DNA of 64,000 bases from Dasypus novemcinctus (lineage: Eukaryota; Chordata; Mammalia; Cingulata; Dasypodidae). Below the pieces are notes generated by a model. It was given only the letters and a program-made list of their open reading frames with translations, did not search any database and was not told the DNA's origin. The stretch covers positions 32,204,796-32,268,795 of the forward strand of contig NC_080690.1 of assembly GCF_030445035.2 (NCBI RefSeq), written 5' to 3'. Numbering within the stretch: the stretch's first letter is position 1; each line of letters opens with the position of its first letter. Of this stretch, positions 22,441 through 56,282 are shown piece by piece. The translations under genes were made by a program, and so were the position numbers.

Positions 22441-23330
22441 TTTCTCTCTCTTGCAGAGGAATTTAGTGGTGGGAAGCTGTGGGTTACTGCCAGTCTTTGA
22501 TTCTTGATTCAACCTGTTCTAGCTCTTTAGGATTATCCCCAGTTAGTTTCTCAAATTCGGACCATGGATCCAGTAATAGTGCCCTCTTTGAAGGGCCTTG
22601 GGGAGGGAGGCTGGAAAGGCCCAAAAGAGCCTCTCATTGAATTCCCTCACACGCCCTTCCAGCTGATCAGGTGCTCTTCCGCAGACCTCTCTGTTAAAAC
22701 CCTGGTTGGAAAATGTTCACTGTAATCCCAGTCAGAACAATGTGAGAAAGGATCCTGCCTCAAGACTATTCAGAGTCTCGGAAATTAAACTTTCTCAAAA
22801 CTTGTTCTCCAACCTTTGCTGACGGACTCTCCCTTTCAGGTAGGAAATAATTCCTCTTCCCTCTGTGTCCTCAACCACAAGCCCCAGTCAGAAGGCGTGA
22901 ACTCTTAGTCACCTGCTGGCTCCCAAGGCAAACATGGCAGGCCTCACCTGGCCAGAAGGGCTCCTAGGACACAGCAGACCAAATTTGTTGGCCAAAAGCT
23001 GAATCAGCCTTAGGCTGCATCCCTCTCCCTCCCCTTTCCTGGGGAGGTGGACCCCTGCAGCCCCTTCTCTGTAGCCACCCAGCCTGAGGCTGGAGAATTC
23101 AAAGTATCTGCTCCATGGGTGGGGGGACAGGCACTGGTGCCTGCAGCTACAGCTTTTACTCACAGAGTTTTCCTATGAAGATACTTTTCCTTCACCCCTC
23201 TCTCTTCTGGGTGATATACAGCCTTCCCCTAGTGCTCTAAACCCTAAAACATTTTTCCAGGCCATTCTGCCTGTTGTCTAGATAAATTTCTGAAAGAGAA
23301 ATGAGTCCCATTTCTTTCTCTCTCTACCTC
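22441..23330 (-). repeat. Probable L1 5' UTR
   Basis: Moderately GC-rich sequence continuous with the L1 5' region and lacking frames. The assignment rests on position; the family-specific 5' UTR could not be compared. Confidence 0.4.
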
Positions 23331-23539
23331 TTTGATAGGTCCTAAATCTGTGAACTTTTCTCCATCATTGTTACCTCTACCTAAACTCAGTCAATCTTAT
23401 TTCTTGCTTAGATTAATGGTCAATATTATTTCTACATAATCTCCCCACTACTAGGGGTGACCTTTTATAATAGGAACTTGAATTAGCTTTCTTATGAGAA
23501 AGCTAAATATAGATACAGAGATCACTATAGAAAATACCT

Positions 23540-24060
23540 TTATGTACCCACTCTCCAGAATGACAATTAACATAATCTGTCATTTTTTATAAAGCAAATA
23601 TGAGAAAGTTGTCTCATTCCTTTCCACAAGGGCAAACACTCTCCATACCCTTCTGATTCTGTACTGAACTGTATCCTTGGCATATTGACTCTTCCAGTGT
23701 ATTTTTTCTTCAGACTTTTACATACACATATGAATGATTGTAGAGTGCAACCTAGTGTATTTTAGAATTTTACCTAACTGGTACCACGTTGGAAGTACAG
23801 TTCTGCAACGTACTTTTTGTTTGAGAGGCATATCCAAGATCATATATATAAATTGAGGTCATTCATTTCAGCAACTATGTAGTGCTCCACCACATAAGTG
23901 AAACACATGTACCTATTCCTTCGATGGGCAACTGTGTTTTGCTTTTATAAAGTGTCTCACTGACATCCTTATACATGTGAGGGGGGGCAGGTTCTTAGGA
24001 CCTATTTCTGGCAGTGTAATTCTGAGTCCTGGGCTTGTGGTGGAATCACATGTTGTAGCC
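23540..24060 (-). repeat. Ancient L1 fragment
   Basis: The + strand reads the complement of old L1 3' sequence: 'ctatgtagtgctccaccac', 'ccttcgatgggcaactgtg', 'ctgacatccttatacatg', 'tctggcagtgtaattctgagtc'. Strongly diverged. Confidence 0.4.
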
Positions 24061-24690
24061 TGGGCTGGGGCAGAGGTCAAGGTTAGAAACAGTGATGAGT
24101 CTGATGAGTCTGAGATAGCAAATTAGGCTGAAAGGAAAGGACCTAAAATGCCACCCTGACTTTGTTTGACTTTAACATTCAAACAACATGGAACCACTGA
24201 GGATAAATTAAACCAGCAAAAGACACAGTTCTATTTGAGTTGTAGAGAAACGTGTCAAAGGGATAACACTTGCTTGGAGTATAACTTGTTTGAATCATTT
24301 AGTTTTTGGGGTATCAAATTAATTCGCTTTTCCCTTCAAAACTGATTATTTCCCTTCCACACACAATTGGAAGGATTCCATAATACGAAGTGTGTCATTA
24401 ACAGCTCTGAGTTATTTTGTGCTTCCTAAATCAATCCCTGTTTTTAGACATAATCTGCTAATATCACTTAATCCTCACAGGAGTCTCACGTGATAGCACC
24501 ATTATCTTCTCCTTAACAGCATAAGGAAACACCCAGGAAGAAGGGTAAGGTGATTTGCACTTTGGGAAACAGGCAGGCAGGACGTGTAGGGTCGGGCACC
24601 TTTTTAACTTTTTTCAGACTTCATTTTCCCTTCTTTACTAGTCGACAGCTACCTGGTTGCTCCGTAGTGATGAAGAGAATAAAACACTTT
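24061..24690. other. Upstream flank of GOT2 with MIR fragment
   Basis: Mostly unique sequence. 'tcacttaatcctcacaggag...ataaggaaacacccaggaagaagggtaaggtgatttgc' at about 24,465-24,560 is a MIR-like SINE fragment on the + strand. No other gene was recognised. Confidence 0.4.
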
Positions 24691-24959
24691 ACGTGCCCGG
24701 CGCAGCGGTCCTGGAGCCCCGCAGGCAGCGATAAGCCGGGCGATCTCACCGGTCCAGGACCACGCGGCTCCGCCAAGCCCGCGTCGTTAAGCCCCTGGCC
24801 GCAGGGGACGCTGTGGCGCGGCTCGGGCCCGAGCGCGGCCGCTCTAGTCCGCCCTGCGAAGTCGCTGTTCTCGCTTGCAGCAGGCGCGGGTCCCGTAGTC
24901 CGCGCCCGCTCGTCCCCGGCTCCGCGCTGTCGCCGTCTGCTGCTCGCCTGCCGACCGCC

Positions 24960-46609
<21,650 letters not shown>

Positions 46610-47675
46610 TTTCCCTGGTGAGAGGGAGCAGAGACATCCTTTCTGTCTCCATTCTCTTCTGTGTGAACTCCACAAGGATGAAGAAGGGCAGGTGGTGGTG
46701 AGCAGATCATTTCTTTCAGCCACGGTACTTCACATTCAGCCACTGAATGTCTTAATTGTTTCACAGAAAAGAAGACATGGTGAAATAGGGCAGAGGCATC
46801 CGTGGCTGGTGTCTGGAACTTTGTGGCTCTAAACCAAACTCTTCTCCCATTCTTTTGTCTCCAGCTTCTCCAAAAGAGTTGTACACATGCAAGAAAGTCA
46901 GAGCCGAAAAACCTGTCAATCACACCATTGCAATATTTCTGAAGCTTTAACTGAAACACCTTACTATGGTGAGGGGTTCCTCTATTGATCCAAAATGAAA
47001 ATCAGTGTGTTGGAGGCTGTCTGAGAAGGCTAGTGCTAACATAACAGTTGTTCTCTGTTTGTCCTCTCTTTTTTGCACAACCTTACCAACAGAAGGAAAA
47101 GAAAATATCCTATTTCCAGTCATATTTAAGGAAAAAAAGCTTCTTCTTTTAAATACTTGCAGGCATTTTAATGTTCCTTTCTTCTCCCGTATCATTGTCC
47201 TTTTCCTTAAACACAAAGATCTAAAAGTGGCCTAAACTATCATGTCATTTTACTGCTTGGTTCACCATTAATCCCACCCAGTCATGATTTACTTGTTAGA
47301 AGAACTATGGACATAATTTAATGCATATCCCATTCCCTTGCCTTTCTCAGTAAAGAATCTTGGGGAATAGGTAACTGCACTTTATTCCATCGTCCCCTTC
47401 CATGATTGTCTTCTGTCGGGTGTTGACCCCTGCCCGCTTGACCCTTTACCTTCGTCCAAGGTGGTTGTGCAGTCACTTCTCTCCCATCGTGAGTCGGGCA
47501 ATGCTGGGCAGTAGCAGGAAAAAGGATATTCTGGACTTTGGCTTTAACCTTATGTGTGCTGCCAGCCGTGCTCAAGCTCCAACCTTTGGAAAGATAACCA
47601 TCATCTGCTCTTCTCATGTAAAAAAAATAACAGCTTGGTTTCTCTGTTAGAATAAAATTACTGTAGACCTAACCA
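46610..47675 (+). other. GOT2 3' UTR
   Basis: About 1.07 kb from the stop to the likely cleavage site. It contains no SINE or other repeat, in contrast to both flanks. Length and the terminal poly-A signal fit a single-copy gene's last exon. Confidence 0.75.
47651..47656 (+). terminator. GOT2 poly-A signal
   Basis: AATAAA in 'gttagaataaaattactgtagacc', followed about 40 bases later by the T/G-rich 'gatgtcttttattttgaatgggg'. Cleavage is expected near 47,670-47,680. Confidence 0.8.
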
Positions 47676-47679
47676 CTGT

Positions 47680-48119
47680 CTACTAAGATGTCTTTTATTT
47701 TGAATGGGGGAAGGGTGTAGAAGTGGGTGTATATCCCAAAAGTTTGGAGTCTTGTTCAGCTGTCTATAAGCCAATAGATGTGTTGGCCATTCCAAATGCA
47801 GACTGAAGACACATCTTGATCTCATTCATCTTGCCATTTGGCTTGAAGAATCTAAAGGACTGGAGGATAAGTGGAGTACCCCACAGGCTGGCTCCACACC
47901 ATGCTGGGAGGGGGTGGAGAGGCTAGCAAGTGCGCTGCGAGCTTTCCCTACCATTTTTCACACTGCTTTTTCTTGACTTGGTACTTGCCCAGTTACTGCA
48001 ACCCTGTAACTGTTTCCTGGAATTTTGAGGAATGTGGCTCTGCCAGTTTTTGCTAGTTCAAAGATTCTCTGGAGTAATGGCACTCTGGGGCATCTTAAGC
48101 TGCCATTTTGGTTGATGGG
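47680..48119. other. Unique 3' flank of GOT2
   Basis: No gene or repeat is recognised between the GOT2 poly-A site and the L1 fragment. Confidence 0.4.
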
Positions 48120-48827
48120 TGAGATTGGATTTGGTTATTTGTCTTTTCATTGAATTGTCAGTGTTCTTTATTCTGACTGCAAGCCCCTTATCAGACATAT
48201 GATTTGCAAATAGTTTCTCCCACACCATAGATTTTTTTTTTCACTTTCTTGATGGTGTACTTTGAAACACGAAGTTTTTATTTTTGATTGTCTCATTTAT
48301 CTATGCTTTTCTTTTTTCACTTGGTTTTTGTTGTTATATCTAGGAAACCATTGCCTAATGCAACTCATGAAGATTCATGCCTATGTTTTCTTCTTCTAAG
48401 AGTTTTGTAGTTTTTGTTCTTACATTTAGGTCTCTGGTCAATTTAGTTAATTTTTATATATGGTCCAAGTACAGGTCCAACTTGACCCAGGAACATTTGA
48501 CCTAGCAACATATGTTGAAAAATTATTCTTTCCCCATTTAGTTTTTCTGGCATCCTCGTTGAAAATTAACCATAATTGTGAGGGTTTATTTCTGGACTCT
48601 GACTTTTATTCCATGATCTATATATTTATTCTTAGGAGTGCTTAGCTGTTACCTTATTGAGGATCCCTTGTATGTGATGAGTTGCCTCTCTTGCTGCTTT
48701 CAAGATTCTTTGTCTTTTGACAGTTTAGTTATGATGTTTCTAAGTGTGGCTCTCCAAGTTTACCTTATATGAATTTATTGAACTTCTTGGATGTGTAGAT
48801 TAATGTTTTTCATCAAATTTGGTATCT

Positions 48828-49562
48828 GAGTTTCCTAGGGCTTCTTTGTCAAAGTACCACAAATTGGACGACTTAAAACACCAGAAATTTATTGCCCTAC
48901 AATTCTGGAGGCCAGAAGCCCAAAATCTGCAGGAGAGAACCCTTATTCTTATCTTCCTAGCTTCTGATGGTTTGCTGGAAATCCTTGCACTTCAGTCTCT
49001 GCCCCAGTCATCACATGAAGTTCTCCCTTGTTGTAAATAGGACCTTTGGAAGATTTTGTTTTTAGTTTAGGTATAAACCAAATGAATGAGGTTCAACCCT
49101 AGTCCTGTTACTGGAGGCAATGAAGACAAAGCCACATGGAGGAGCAGAAGCTGGGAGTTAATGGAAGCTGGAACCTGGAGAGAGAAGAGAGGACATAGCC
49201 ATATGCATTGTCAAATGATAGAAAAGCCAAGGACCCAAAGATAGCAGCACCCAGCCCCATAAGGCCACAGTCTTTAAGGAAAAAGCATCACCTTGTTGAC
49301 ACTTCAGTTTTGGGATTCTCCTAGTTTCAAAACCACAAGCCAATAAATTCCCATTAAGTCAGGGCCATTGAAGGATATTTGTTTTACCAGCTAGGAAACT
49401 AAGACACTAGTCCTAGTGGATTATGATCCATCCTAATCCAGTTTGGCCTCATCTTAACTTAACAGTACTATCTTTAAAGACCCTATTTTTAAATAACATC
49501 ACATTCAGAGGATCAGGGACTAGGACTTGAACATACCTATTTAGGGGGATACAATATAACCT
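48828..49562 (-). repeat. MaLR (MST/MLT1-like) LTR, split
   Basis: 'agtttcctagggcttctttgtcaaagtaccacaaattgg...aacaccagaaatttattgcc...ttctggaggccagaagccc' and the distal half 'cctcatcttaacttaacagtac...gaccctatttttaaataacatcacattcagagg' are the two halves of a minus-strand MaLR LTR. About 49,033-49,404 is a separate insertion. Confidence 0.65.
49033..49404 (+). repeat. Nested MaLR-like LTR part
   Basis: 'agaagctgggagttaatggaagctgg', 'tgatagaaaagccaaggacccaaagat' and 'caagccaataaattcccattaag' closely parallel 51,312-51,500, so this is another copy of the same LTR family on the + strand. Confidence 0.5.
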
Positions 49563-50270
49563 ATAAAGTTTCAGAAGTTTTGGCTATTATTTCTTCAAAT
49601 ATTCTTTCTACTTTTTCTCACTCTTCTTCTGGGACTCCCATTATGCAAATGTTGGTATGCTTGATGGTGTCCCACAGGTCTGAGGCTCTGTTCAGTTTCT
49701 TTTATTTTTCTCTTCTCCAGATTGGGTACTCTCCACTGGCCTACCTTCAAGTTCAATGATTATTTTCTGCCAGCTCAATCTATTGTTGAGCCCTTCTGTG
49801 ATTTTTTTTAAAAATTTCAGTTATTGTTATTGTACTTTCCAACTCCAGAGTTTCTATTTAATTCTTTTAAATAATTTCTCCTTATTAATAGTCTCTATTT
49901 TGTGAGATACCATTCTCAATATTTTTAAAATATATGTATTTTTTAATTTTTAAAAGATACATAGATCACACAAAATTCTCAGTCTTAGGTCTTCAGGTGT
50001 GGTTTCCTTCCATTTTTGTGAACATATTTATAGTAGCTAATAGAGTCTAGGAAGTCCAGCATCTCAGTTTCCTCAGGTACAGTTTCTATTAACTGCTTTG
50101 TTTCCTGTATGTGCTATGCTTTCAGATGTGGTTACTGAAGTCTGTTGAGTTAGCTGAGTGGTCAGCTCTTGGAGACTGAATCGTGCTGCCACAAAAGGCA
50201 TGTTCAGGTTCCAATCCTGGTTGTGTGGGTGTGCACCCTTTTGTAAATAGGATCTTTAAAGACCTTATTA

Positions 50271-50681
50271 GGGAAACAGATGTGGCTCAACCAATTGGGT
50301 TCCTATCCACCATATAGGAGGTCTGGGGTTCAATGCCCAGGGCCTCCTGGCGAGGGCGAGCTGGCCCACACAGTGCCGGCCCACATAGGAATGTGGCCCT
50401 GCGCAGGAGTGCCAGCTGACATGGAGAGCTGACACAGCAAGATGACGCAACAATAGACACAGAGGAAAGAAAATAAGACATAGCAGAACAGGGAAATGAG
50501 GTGGTGCAAGAGTAATCACCTCTCTCCCACTCCGGAAGGTCCCAGGATCAGTTCCTGGAGCCACCTAATGAGAATGCAAGCACACAGAAGAACACAGCAA
50601 ATGGACACAGAGAGCAGACAATGAGGGGAATGGGGCCAGGGAAGAAATAAATAAAAATGAATCTTTAAAAAGGAAAAAAAT
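50271..50681 (+). mobile_element. Dimeric DAS-type SINE
   Basis: Flanks GACCTTATTA (50261-50270) and GGCCTTATTA (50682-50691) are a 10-bp duplication with one mismatch. The first head has 'gatgtggctcaaccaattgg' and 'ggggttcaatgccc'; the second module 'gaaggtcccaggatcagttcctgg' lies near 50,535. Confidence 0.88.
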
Positions 50682-50791
50682 GGCCTTATTAGTTAAGGTA
50701 TACCCAAACTGAATGAGGGTGGATCTTAATCCAATGTGGCTGAAGTCCTTATAGCACAGGAAACTGGACACAGAAAAGAAGCCACGGGGAG

Positions 50792-51306
50792 TGTATTAGT
50801 CAACCAAGGGGCACTGAGGCAAAATACCAGAAATTGGTTGGTTTTTATAAAGGGTATTTATTTGGGGTAGGAGGTTACAGATACCACGTCATAAAGCATA
50901 AGTTACTTCCCTCACCAAAGTCAATTTTCATGTGTTGGGACAAGATGGGTGCCAACGTTGGTGAGGGTTCAGGCTTCCTGGGTTCCTCCCTTCCATGGTC
51001 TTGCTCATCTCTGGGTTCAAGGTTCCTTTCTTCCTGGGGCTTGCTTCTCTTTCCTCTTGTGTGCTTACTTCCCAGGGTGCCAGCTTAAGACTTCAGCAAA
51101 AAACTCCAACATCAAGAACCACTAACTCTATCCTTTGCCATGCCTTTTATCCGAGTCCCCACCCACCAGGGGATGGGGACTCTGCCCTAACGATGTGGCC
51201 CAATCAAAGCCCTAATCATGACTCAATCACACCCAGGTACAGACCAGATTACAAACATAATCCAATATCTATTTTTGGAATTCATAACCATATCAAAACT
51301 GCCACA
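50792..51306 (-). repeat. Solo LTR, ERVL/MaLR-like, nested
   Basis: 515 bp starting TG and ending CA, flanked by a perfect 5-bp duplication GGGAG (50787-50791 and 51307-51311), as ERVL and MaLR elements make. The + strand start 'tgtattagtcaaccaaggggcac...aaaataccagaaattgg' is the complement of a MaLR-type LTR end, hence minus orientation. Confidence 0.7.
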
Positions 51307-51535
51307 GGGAGCAACCAGAAGCTGGAAGTCAACAGAAGCCGGAAGAGAAAAAAGATGCTACCACGTGCATTGCCATGTGATAGAAAAGCCAAGGAACCCC
51401 AAGATTGCCAGCTGGCCAGAAGATACCAACTTCAGGAGGAAGCAAGCCTTCTAGAATCTGAAACATGAGCCAATAAATTCCTTTTGTTAAGCCAACCCAT
51501 TTTATGGTAATTGTTTTAGCAACTAGAAGTAATGA

Positions 51536-52365
51536 CTGAATAGAGATTCATCAGCTAATGGTTGAATAGAGATTTAATGTCCTGAGCCAGTAAGTATCTC
51601 AGCCTTTGCTGAAGGGATCTGTGTGTTAGTACATGTTTTCTATGCTCTGGTAGGCAGTTTAAAACTGACTTAGCCTTCACTTCCTGTTTGTACAGAGCCT
51701 CAAGGACATCCAGAAGTGAGAGATTACAGCCTTCTTGGGTCTTTCCTGGGCATGTACACAGCTCTGTACATGTGCTTGACCTTCTAGCTTCCCAACAGTA
51801 TGTCAGAACTTTTCAAAGCCCCCTGTTGACTTCTCATTCTCCAGCCCCAACTGTTATTCCTGCGTAAGGCAGTTGCAATGTTAAACAATTGCTGCTGACT
51901 GTTCTCAAAAAATGTCCTAGGGAAAAGGCTATTCATAGTTAATGAGCTCCAAATTCTGTCAAATAAGGATGATCCCTGTGAGTGGCAATTTCCAAGGTAA
52001 AATATTGACAGTCTCTGGGAATGAGGCTTGTAGGGCTGTTCAAATCCATTCTGTCCCTTGCAGTGACTGTAGGCTGTTGGTTTACACAGATACTGTAGAT
52101 ATGAGGCTAAATCTGAGGCTACTGTGGAGCTGGGAAGAGGAATGAGAAGAAGGCAAGTTAAAATGCTACAAAGCTTGCTGTTCTTACTGAGATTCTATTA
52201 TTTTTCTTGAGTAAATGCTTGTCAGATTGTCACAAGCCTTTTAATTTCCAGAGTTCTGAAAAAGTTGATTTTGACAATTTTTGCCAGTGCTTTTGCCACA
52301 TTGCTTTTGTGAAAGAGTAGATTTTCAAAAATACTCCCTCCCAGGTCATTCTTTATTTTCCATTC
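51536..52365. other. Unassigned stretch before ERV-3
   Basis: No gene, RNA or confident repeat is recognised. Confidence 0.35.
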
Positions 52366-52682
52366 TGCTGAGACCAGCTTAGCAATAGGTCCGCATAAAG
52401 GGAAAGCAATGCAGAACTGAACAAATAAAAGGACATAAAGAAAGACGCTAGAGAGGAAATGAAGATGGGACCAGGGGCTTCATAGCTTTTGAAACTGACA
52501 GCCTCAACCCTAGTTTCCACATTGTATTTGAAAGCTAACAAGCAGCTGTTTGCTACAGGCAGCAACTTGCAACATCTTCTACAATAGTAGGAAGCAACTG
52601 CAACATCTACAATAAAGTAACATTTACAATATGATCTACAATAATAGGAAGCAACAAATAGGTAAGCCAATTTCCCACAACA
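52366..52682 (-). repeat. 3' LTR of ERV-3
   Basis: The minus strand starts TGTTGTGGGAAATTGG and ends GGTCTCAGCA; repeated 'ttgtagatgttgcagttgcttcct' type units occur near its start. It pairs with 56,283-56,651. Upstream on the minus strand lies the tract AAAAAGGGGGATA, the polypurine tract. Confidence 0.75.
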
Positions 52683-52770
52683 TATCCCCCTTTTTGTTTT
52701 CATAAAGCAACAAAGGCAGATTAGGTGGTATCTTACTGCCTCATACCCTGAAGGGCTTGTTGCATGCTTT

Positions 52771-53141
52771 TTTTTTCTTTTTTTTTTAAAGATTTATTTA
52801 ATTCCCCCCCCCTCCCCTGGTTGTCTGTTCTTGGTGTCTATTTGCTGCGTCTTGTTTCTTTGTCCGCTTCTGTTGTTGTCAGCGGCACGGGAAGTGTGGG
52901 CGGCGCCATTCCTGGGCAGGCTGCTCTTCCTTTTCACGCTGGGTGGCTTTCCTCACGGGCGCACTCCTTGCGCGTGGGGCTCCCCCACGCGGGGGACACC
53001 CTTGCGTGGCAGGGCACTCCTTGCGCGCATCAGCACTGCGCATGGCCAGCTCCACACGGGTCAAGGAGGCCCGGGGTTTGAACCGCGGACCTCCCATATG
53101 GTAGACGGACGCCCTAACCACTGGGCCAAAGTCCGTTTCCC
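52771..53141 (-). mobile_element. DAS-type SINE in ERV-3
   Basis: TGTTGCATGCTT at 52759-52770 and 53142-53153 is a perfect 12-bp duplication. The body lacks the 'gagctgacgcaacaag...aaacacagattc' part, like the copies at 2,015 and 21,854. Confidence 0.9.
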
Positions 53142-54619
53142 TGTTGCATGCTTATTGTTTAAGTAACAATGTCAAATCAGAGAAAAGCATTTTATACATA
53201 ATCCATAACTACAGGAGATTATACAAACTGTCAACTAGCAGATGATTTGTTTCTCATGGGCTTAAGCTTTCCTACCAGCAAGGCTATATAGGCCAGTACT
53301 TGATCAAAAATTACTTTATTTCCCCCAATTTATATAATTTGAGGCATAGACAATGACAAATTATTGTTACTTCCCTCTTTTGGGCTGTGGGACAGCTGGA
53401 AGTTTATCACATAACTTCAGTGCCTTCACTGGTCCTGCTCTTAGCGTCTTCACTGGACCTAAAGCCACAACTCAGTGTTGAATTAGCTTAGTCCATCATT
53501 GTGAGGACTCATTTTCCAGGCAGAAAACAATGGCTAGCTTGTTATAAGAGTCCTGATGTAGTGTCTGTAGCAGTGAAAGCACATCCTGCTGCAGGAGGGG
53601 CCGATGCCACAGTTGTTGATGTGAGCATGCAGGACACCCATGCGTGATGTCCACAAACTGCTGGTGAACAACAGGCAGCTGGAACCACTGGGCTAGGCAG
53701 CACAAGGTCTGGTACAGCGTTCGCCTTTCCAGTGGAGCCACTCTGCTTCTTCTCAGGTCTCAATTGTATGGCTCTGGATCTTCATGAAGCATCTGCCTCA
53801 ACAGTTCTGAGAAGGATGTTAGAGGAGTGGGCAGGGACATGACAGTTACCTGTCACTGCTGGCAGGTGTCCCAGGTGTTCTTCCACAGATCTCTCCCCCA
53901 TAGAGGATGATTCACAACAGTCCATCATTTTTGTCTTGCTTTTAGTATTTGCAATCCTCCCCTGGATAGGGATGGCAGTTTTCAGAGTAACCAGACACTG
54001 TTGGGTTAAGCCTTTCACTTTTAGTAGGGTTTCCTATGCTGCACATAGTTGCTTTTTTATCTTGTACTTACTGTCTTTTCCCACAATTGTGACTAAAACC
54101 CGAGGGGTACTCAATTAGTATACTGCCTTTGCCACAAACCCCACCTAAAGCCAGTATTAGTGCTAGCCATATCTCATTCACAGGCTAAGTCAATATCTAC
54201 CTTCTCCCCCCCCTTTTTTTTTTTTTCAAATTTAAAAGCAGCCTGCTGGAGGTCCTCCTACTCCCATGTAGGGCATTTCCTAATTAACACATCTCAGTGA
54301 GGGATAAAAGATTTTTAGTATTCCAACAATATTACAAATTCTGTTAACATAAGAAAACGTTGTACTTTATCAATTACAGCAGAGAATATAGTTTTGTCTT
54401 ACCCAACCAAACAACATTTAATGTTTTGATATAGTAGCAGGGACCTTACAGCTTGTCCCAATTGTTTGCCTATTCCAGGCCCTTAAGATATCATTCCAGG
54501 TCTCTGATGTTTCTTAGTAGGGTCACTGCCACAGGTTTCTTCTAAGCAGCCAGATTCATTGCCATCAGGCCAGGGCAGAAAGCCTTGAAGAACTGCAAAA
54601 GTCCATTGTTGCCCTTTTC

Positions 54620-55140
54620 ACACAGTTTTTGCACTTTTTGTATTCATTCAAGATTGTTTTACTTTAAACATATTAACTCACTGAATGCTACCACAACACT
54701 TTTACAACTTGCTATATGCATTCAAGTTTTGTCCTGCATATTTCCATTTTGATTTTATGAAAACTAGCCATCTTCCATTAGGATAAAACATACTTTTTTT
54801 TTTTTTTACCTTTTTAAATATTCATTTAAGTTTCCATCCTTCATTTTATCCTGTGAAGAAAAATAAACTATTCAATTTGGGCAAGAACTATTCTTTATGA
54901 AGAGACTCACAGTAATTTCATTAATCAAGACTTACAATTTTAATTATTGTAGGGGCCTTATTAACATTTAAAATTATGTATTAATATAAGTGCTTATTTA
55001 ATTTTTGGCCATTTGAACAGAGCTGTTTTAGAAATTTTTATTTATTTATATCACCATCCAGGGGTATCAAATATACTGACAATGAACAATCACAAAAATC
55101 CTTACATCAACAGAAACATAAAACTTACTATTTTGACCTG
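54620..55140 (-). mobile_element. Shared AT-rich core in ERV-3
   Basis: The reverse complement runs parallel to 1,130-1,660 in ERV-1. For example, 'attgtaagtcttgattaatgaaattact', 'ttcttcacag.ataaa.tgaaggatg' and 'atggaaatatgcaggacaaaacttgaatgcatat' appear in the same order in both. No long frame is present. Confidence 0.8.
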
Positions 55141-56017
55141 TAATTCTTACTCTTTTGTATAGCTGTTTCCAAGCCCTCCATCATTTCACATCTTAGATTT
55201 TACCGATTTTAAGATCTCTTCTGGAACCTATGTTGCCTGTAACATGCAAGCTTGTACTTGGAAACACTTTCATTAGTAATGAGCAACCAGTTAGGAAAAC
55301 TTGAGCAGCATAAATGCAGTTAAGCTCTTATTTAGCAATTTAGACAGACAATGCAAATTTTTTGGATTACTACTTTTTAAGACTACACTGAGACTTGAAG
55401 TTCAGGAGGAAACTATTGACTCAACACTGAACATTTCTTTTAGCACCTTGATAAAACTTTTGTACTAATTTTATTAATTTGGTTAAATAGGTCAAATCAG
55501 AATCAGCATGGAAACAAAACAACACCAATGTTGCCATGTTTTCCTCTTCTTCCAGAAGCTTAATTCTGTTAGCCCTGCACTAGCCCAAGCCACATTATCA
55601 TTTAGGCAGCAAGGTGCCTTATTTAGCACTTTTGTCTGTATGGGGCATTATATTTGTGACTTAATCTTTCCTTGCACAAGTGGCTCAACATGATTTCCCT
55701 CTGTTTTAGTCTGCAAAATGCCCTGTTGTAAAGCTGACAATTTTGGCTGAGCATCTCCAGGCACAGGAGGGGGAGGAGGTGTCAGCAGAGGGGGAAGTGA
55801 CTTTCTAAAGTCAGGTAATGACTGACTTCAACTTCAAAGAGTTGAAGGCAAAACAACTTTAGATTTAGTGTCGAAACAGATTTAGTAATAATCCAAGTGG
55901 GCCAAATAGTAACAGGGAGCAAAACATCTTGTACATGTAAAATTTTTAACTCTTTTTTCCTACTCTTTCCTAATCTCATAATTCTAAACTTCCTATTGCT
56001 GGGAACTATGAGCAATA

Positions 56018-56140
56018 TTATTCTGTAATCTCTAAGAGTTCTAAAATATGAGACTCACTGGCCTCAGCTTCTCCTGCCTTGAGTTGTTTGAGGAGCCAGA
56101 AATAAAGGCGATATTTTGTTGAACTGTCTCTGTTTCCCAT
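56018..56140 (-). pseudogene. gag matrix start remnant of ERV-3
   Basis: An ATG at 56,140 opens an MGN-type matrix N terminus with the segment YFWLLKQLKAGEAEASE and stops after 40 codons. The position 120 bp inside the primer site is right for gag. The reading frame is truncated and no capsid region is recognised. Confidence 0.55.
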
Positions 56141-56262
56141 CGTAACCCTGCTAGAATACCTGAGAGTGTCCTTACTCACCAGGGACTTGGAAGTCCTTCT
56201 AAACCACTCAGGGCTCTGCACTGTGACAACACCTTTTAGCCTAAAGCTCGTCTTCCCTTCCA

Positions 56263-56280
56263 GTCCCTGTTCAGGCACCA
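56263..56280 (-). other. Primer binding site, tRNA-Lys3 type (ERV-3)
   Basis: The minus strand reads TGGTGCCTGAACAGGGAC, two bases from the Lys3 primer site of lentiviruses and some class II ERVs. It abuts the LTR end with a two-base spacer. Confidence 0.75.
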
Positions 56281-56282
56281 GT

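Larger units (their letters stand above)
14641..23330 (-). mobile_element. Minus-strand L1 element, broken, with nested insertions
   Basis: Reading the minus strand from right to left gives a 5' UTR-like part (about 22,440-23,330), ORF1/5' region (about 20,690-22,440), ORF2 (about 16,150-20,690) and a 3' region (14,641-15,608). Nested within it are DAS-SINEs at 15,609, 17,764, 19,455 and 21,854, a short tRNA SINE at 20,770 and a 28S rRNA fragment at 17,251. Both outer limits are approximate. Many stops show it is inactive. Confidence 0.75.
48120..50150 (-). mobile_element. Old minus-strand L1 fragment, interrupted by MaLR LTRs
   Basis: The left part ('ccttatcagacatatgatttgcaaatagtttctccc', 'ttgcctaatgcaactcatgaagattcatgcc') is the complement of L1 ORF2 3' sequence. 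A deletion jumps to L1 5' sequence, which continues after the LTR stack with 'attatttcttcaaatattctttctac...cccattatgcaaatgttgg'. No coding frames survive. Confidence 0.65.
50160..51535 (+). repeat. MaLR-like LTR carrying a SINE and a solo LTR
   Basis: Three segments (50,160-50,270, 50,692-50,791 and 51,307-51,535) join into one LTR of the MaLR type ('gactgaatcgtgctgcc...ggatctttaaagacc', 'atccaatgtggctgaagtcc', 'caataaattccttttgttaagcc'). The gaps hold the SINE at 50,271 and the LTR at 50,792. Confidence 0.6.

Noticed and set aside
24813..24959. In-frame N-terminal extension of GOT2
   Set aside because: The frame is open but starts with GTG, not ATG, and the 29-residue leader from 24960 matches the family exactly.
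53496..53741. Integrase zinc-finger-like reading in ERV-3 (histidine, then CPAC)
   Set aside because: Position in a minus-strand provirus is plausible, but only the CPAC and nearby histidines fit. The spacing is wrong and no catalytic core follows.
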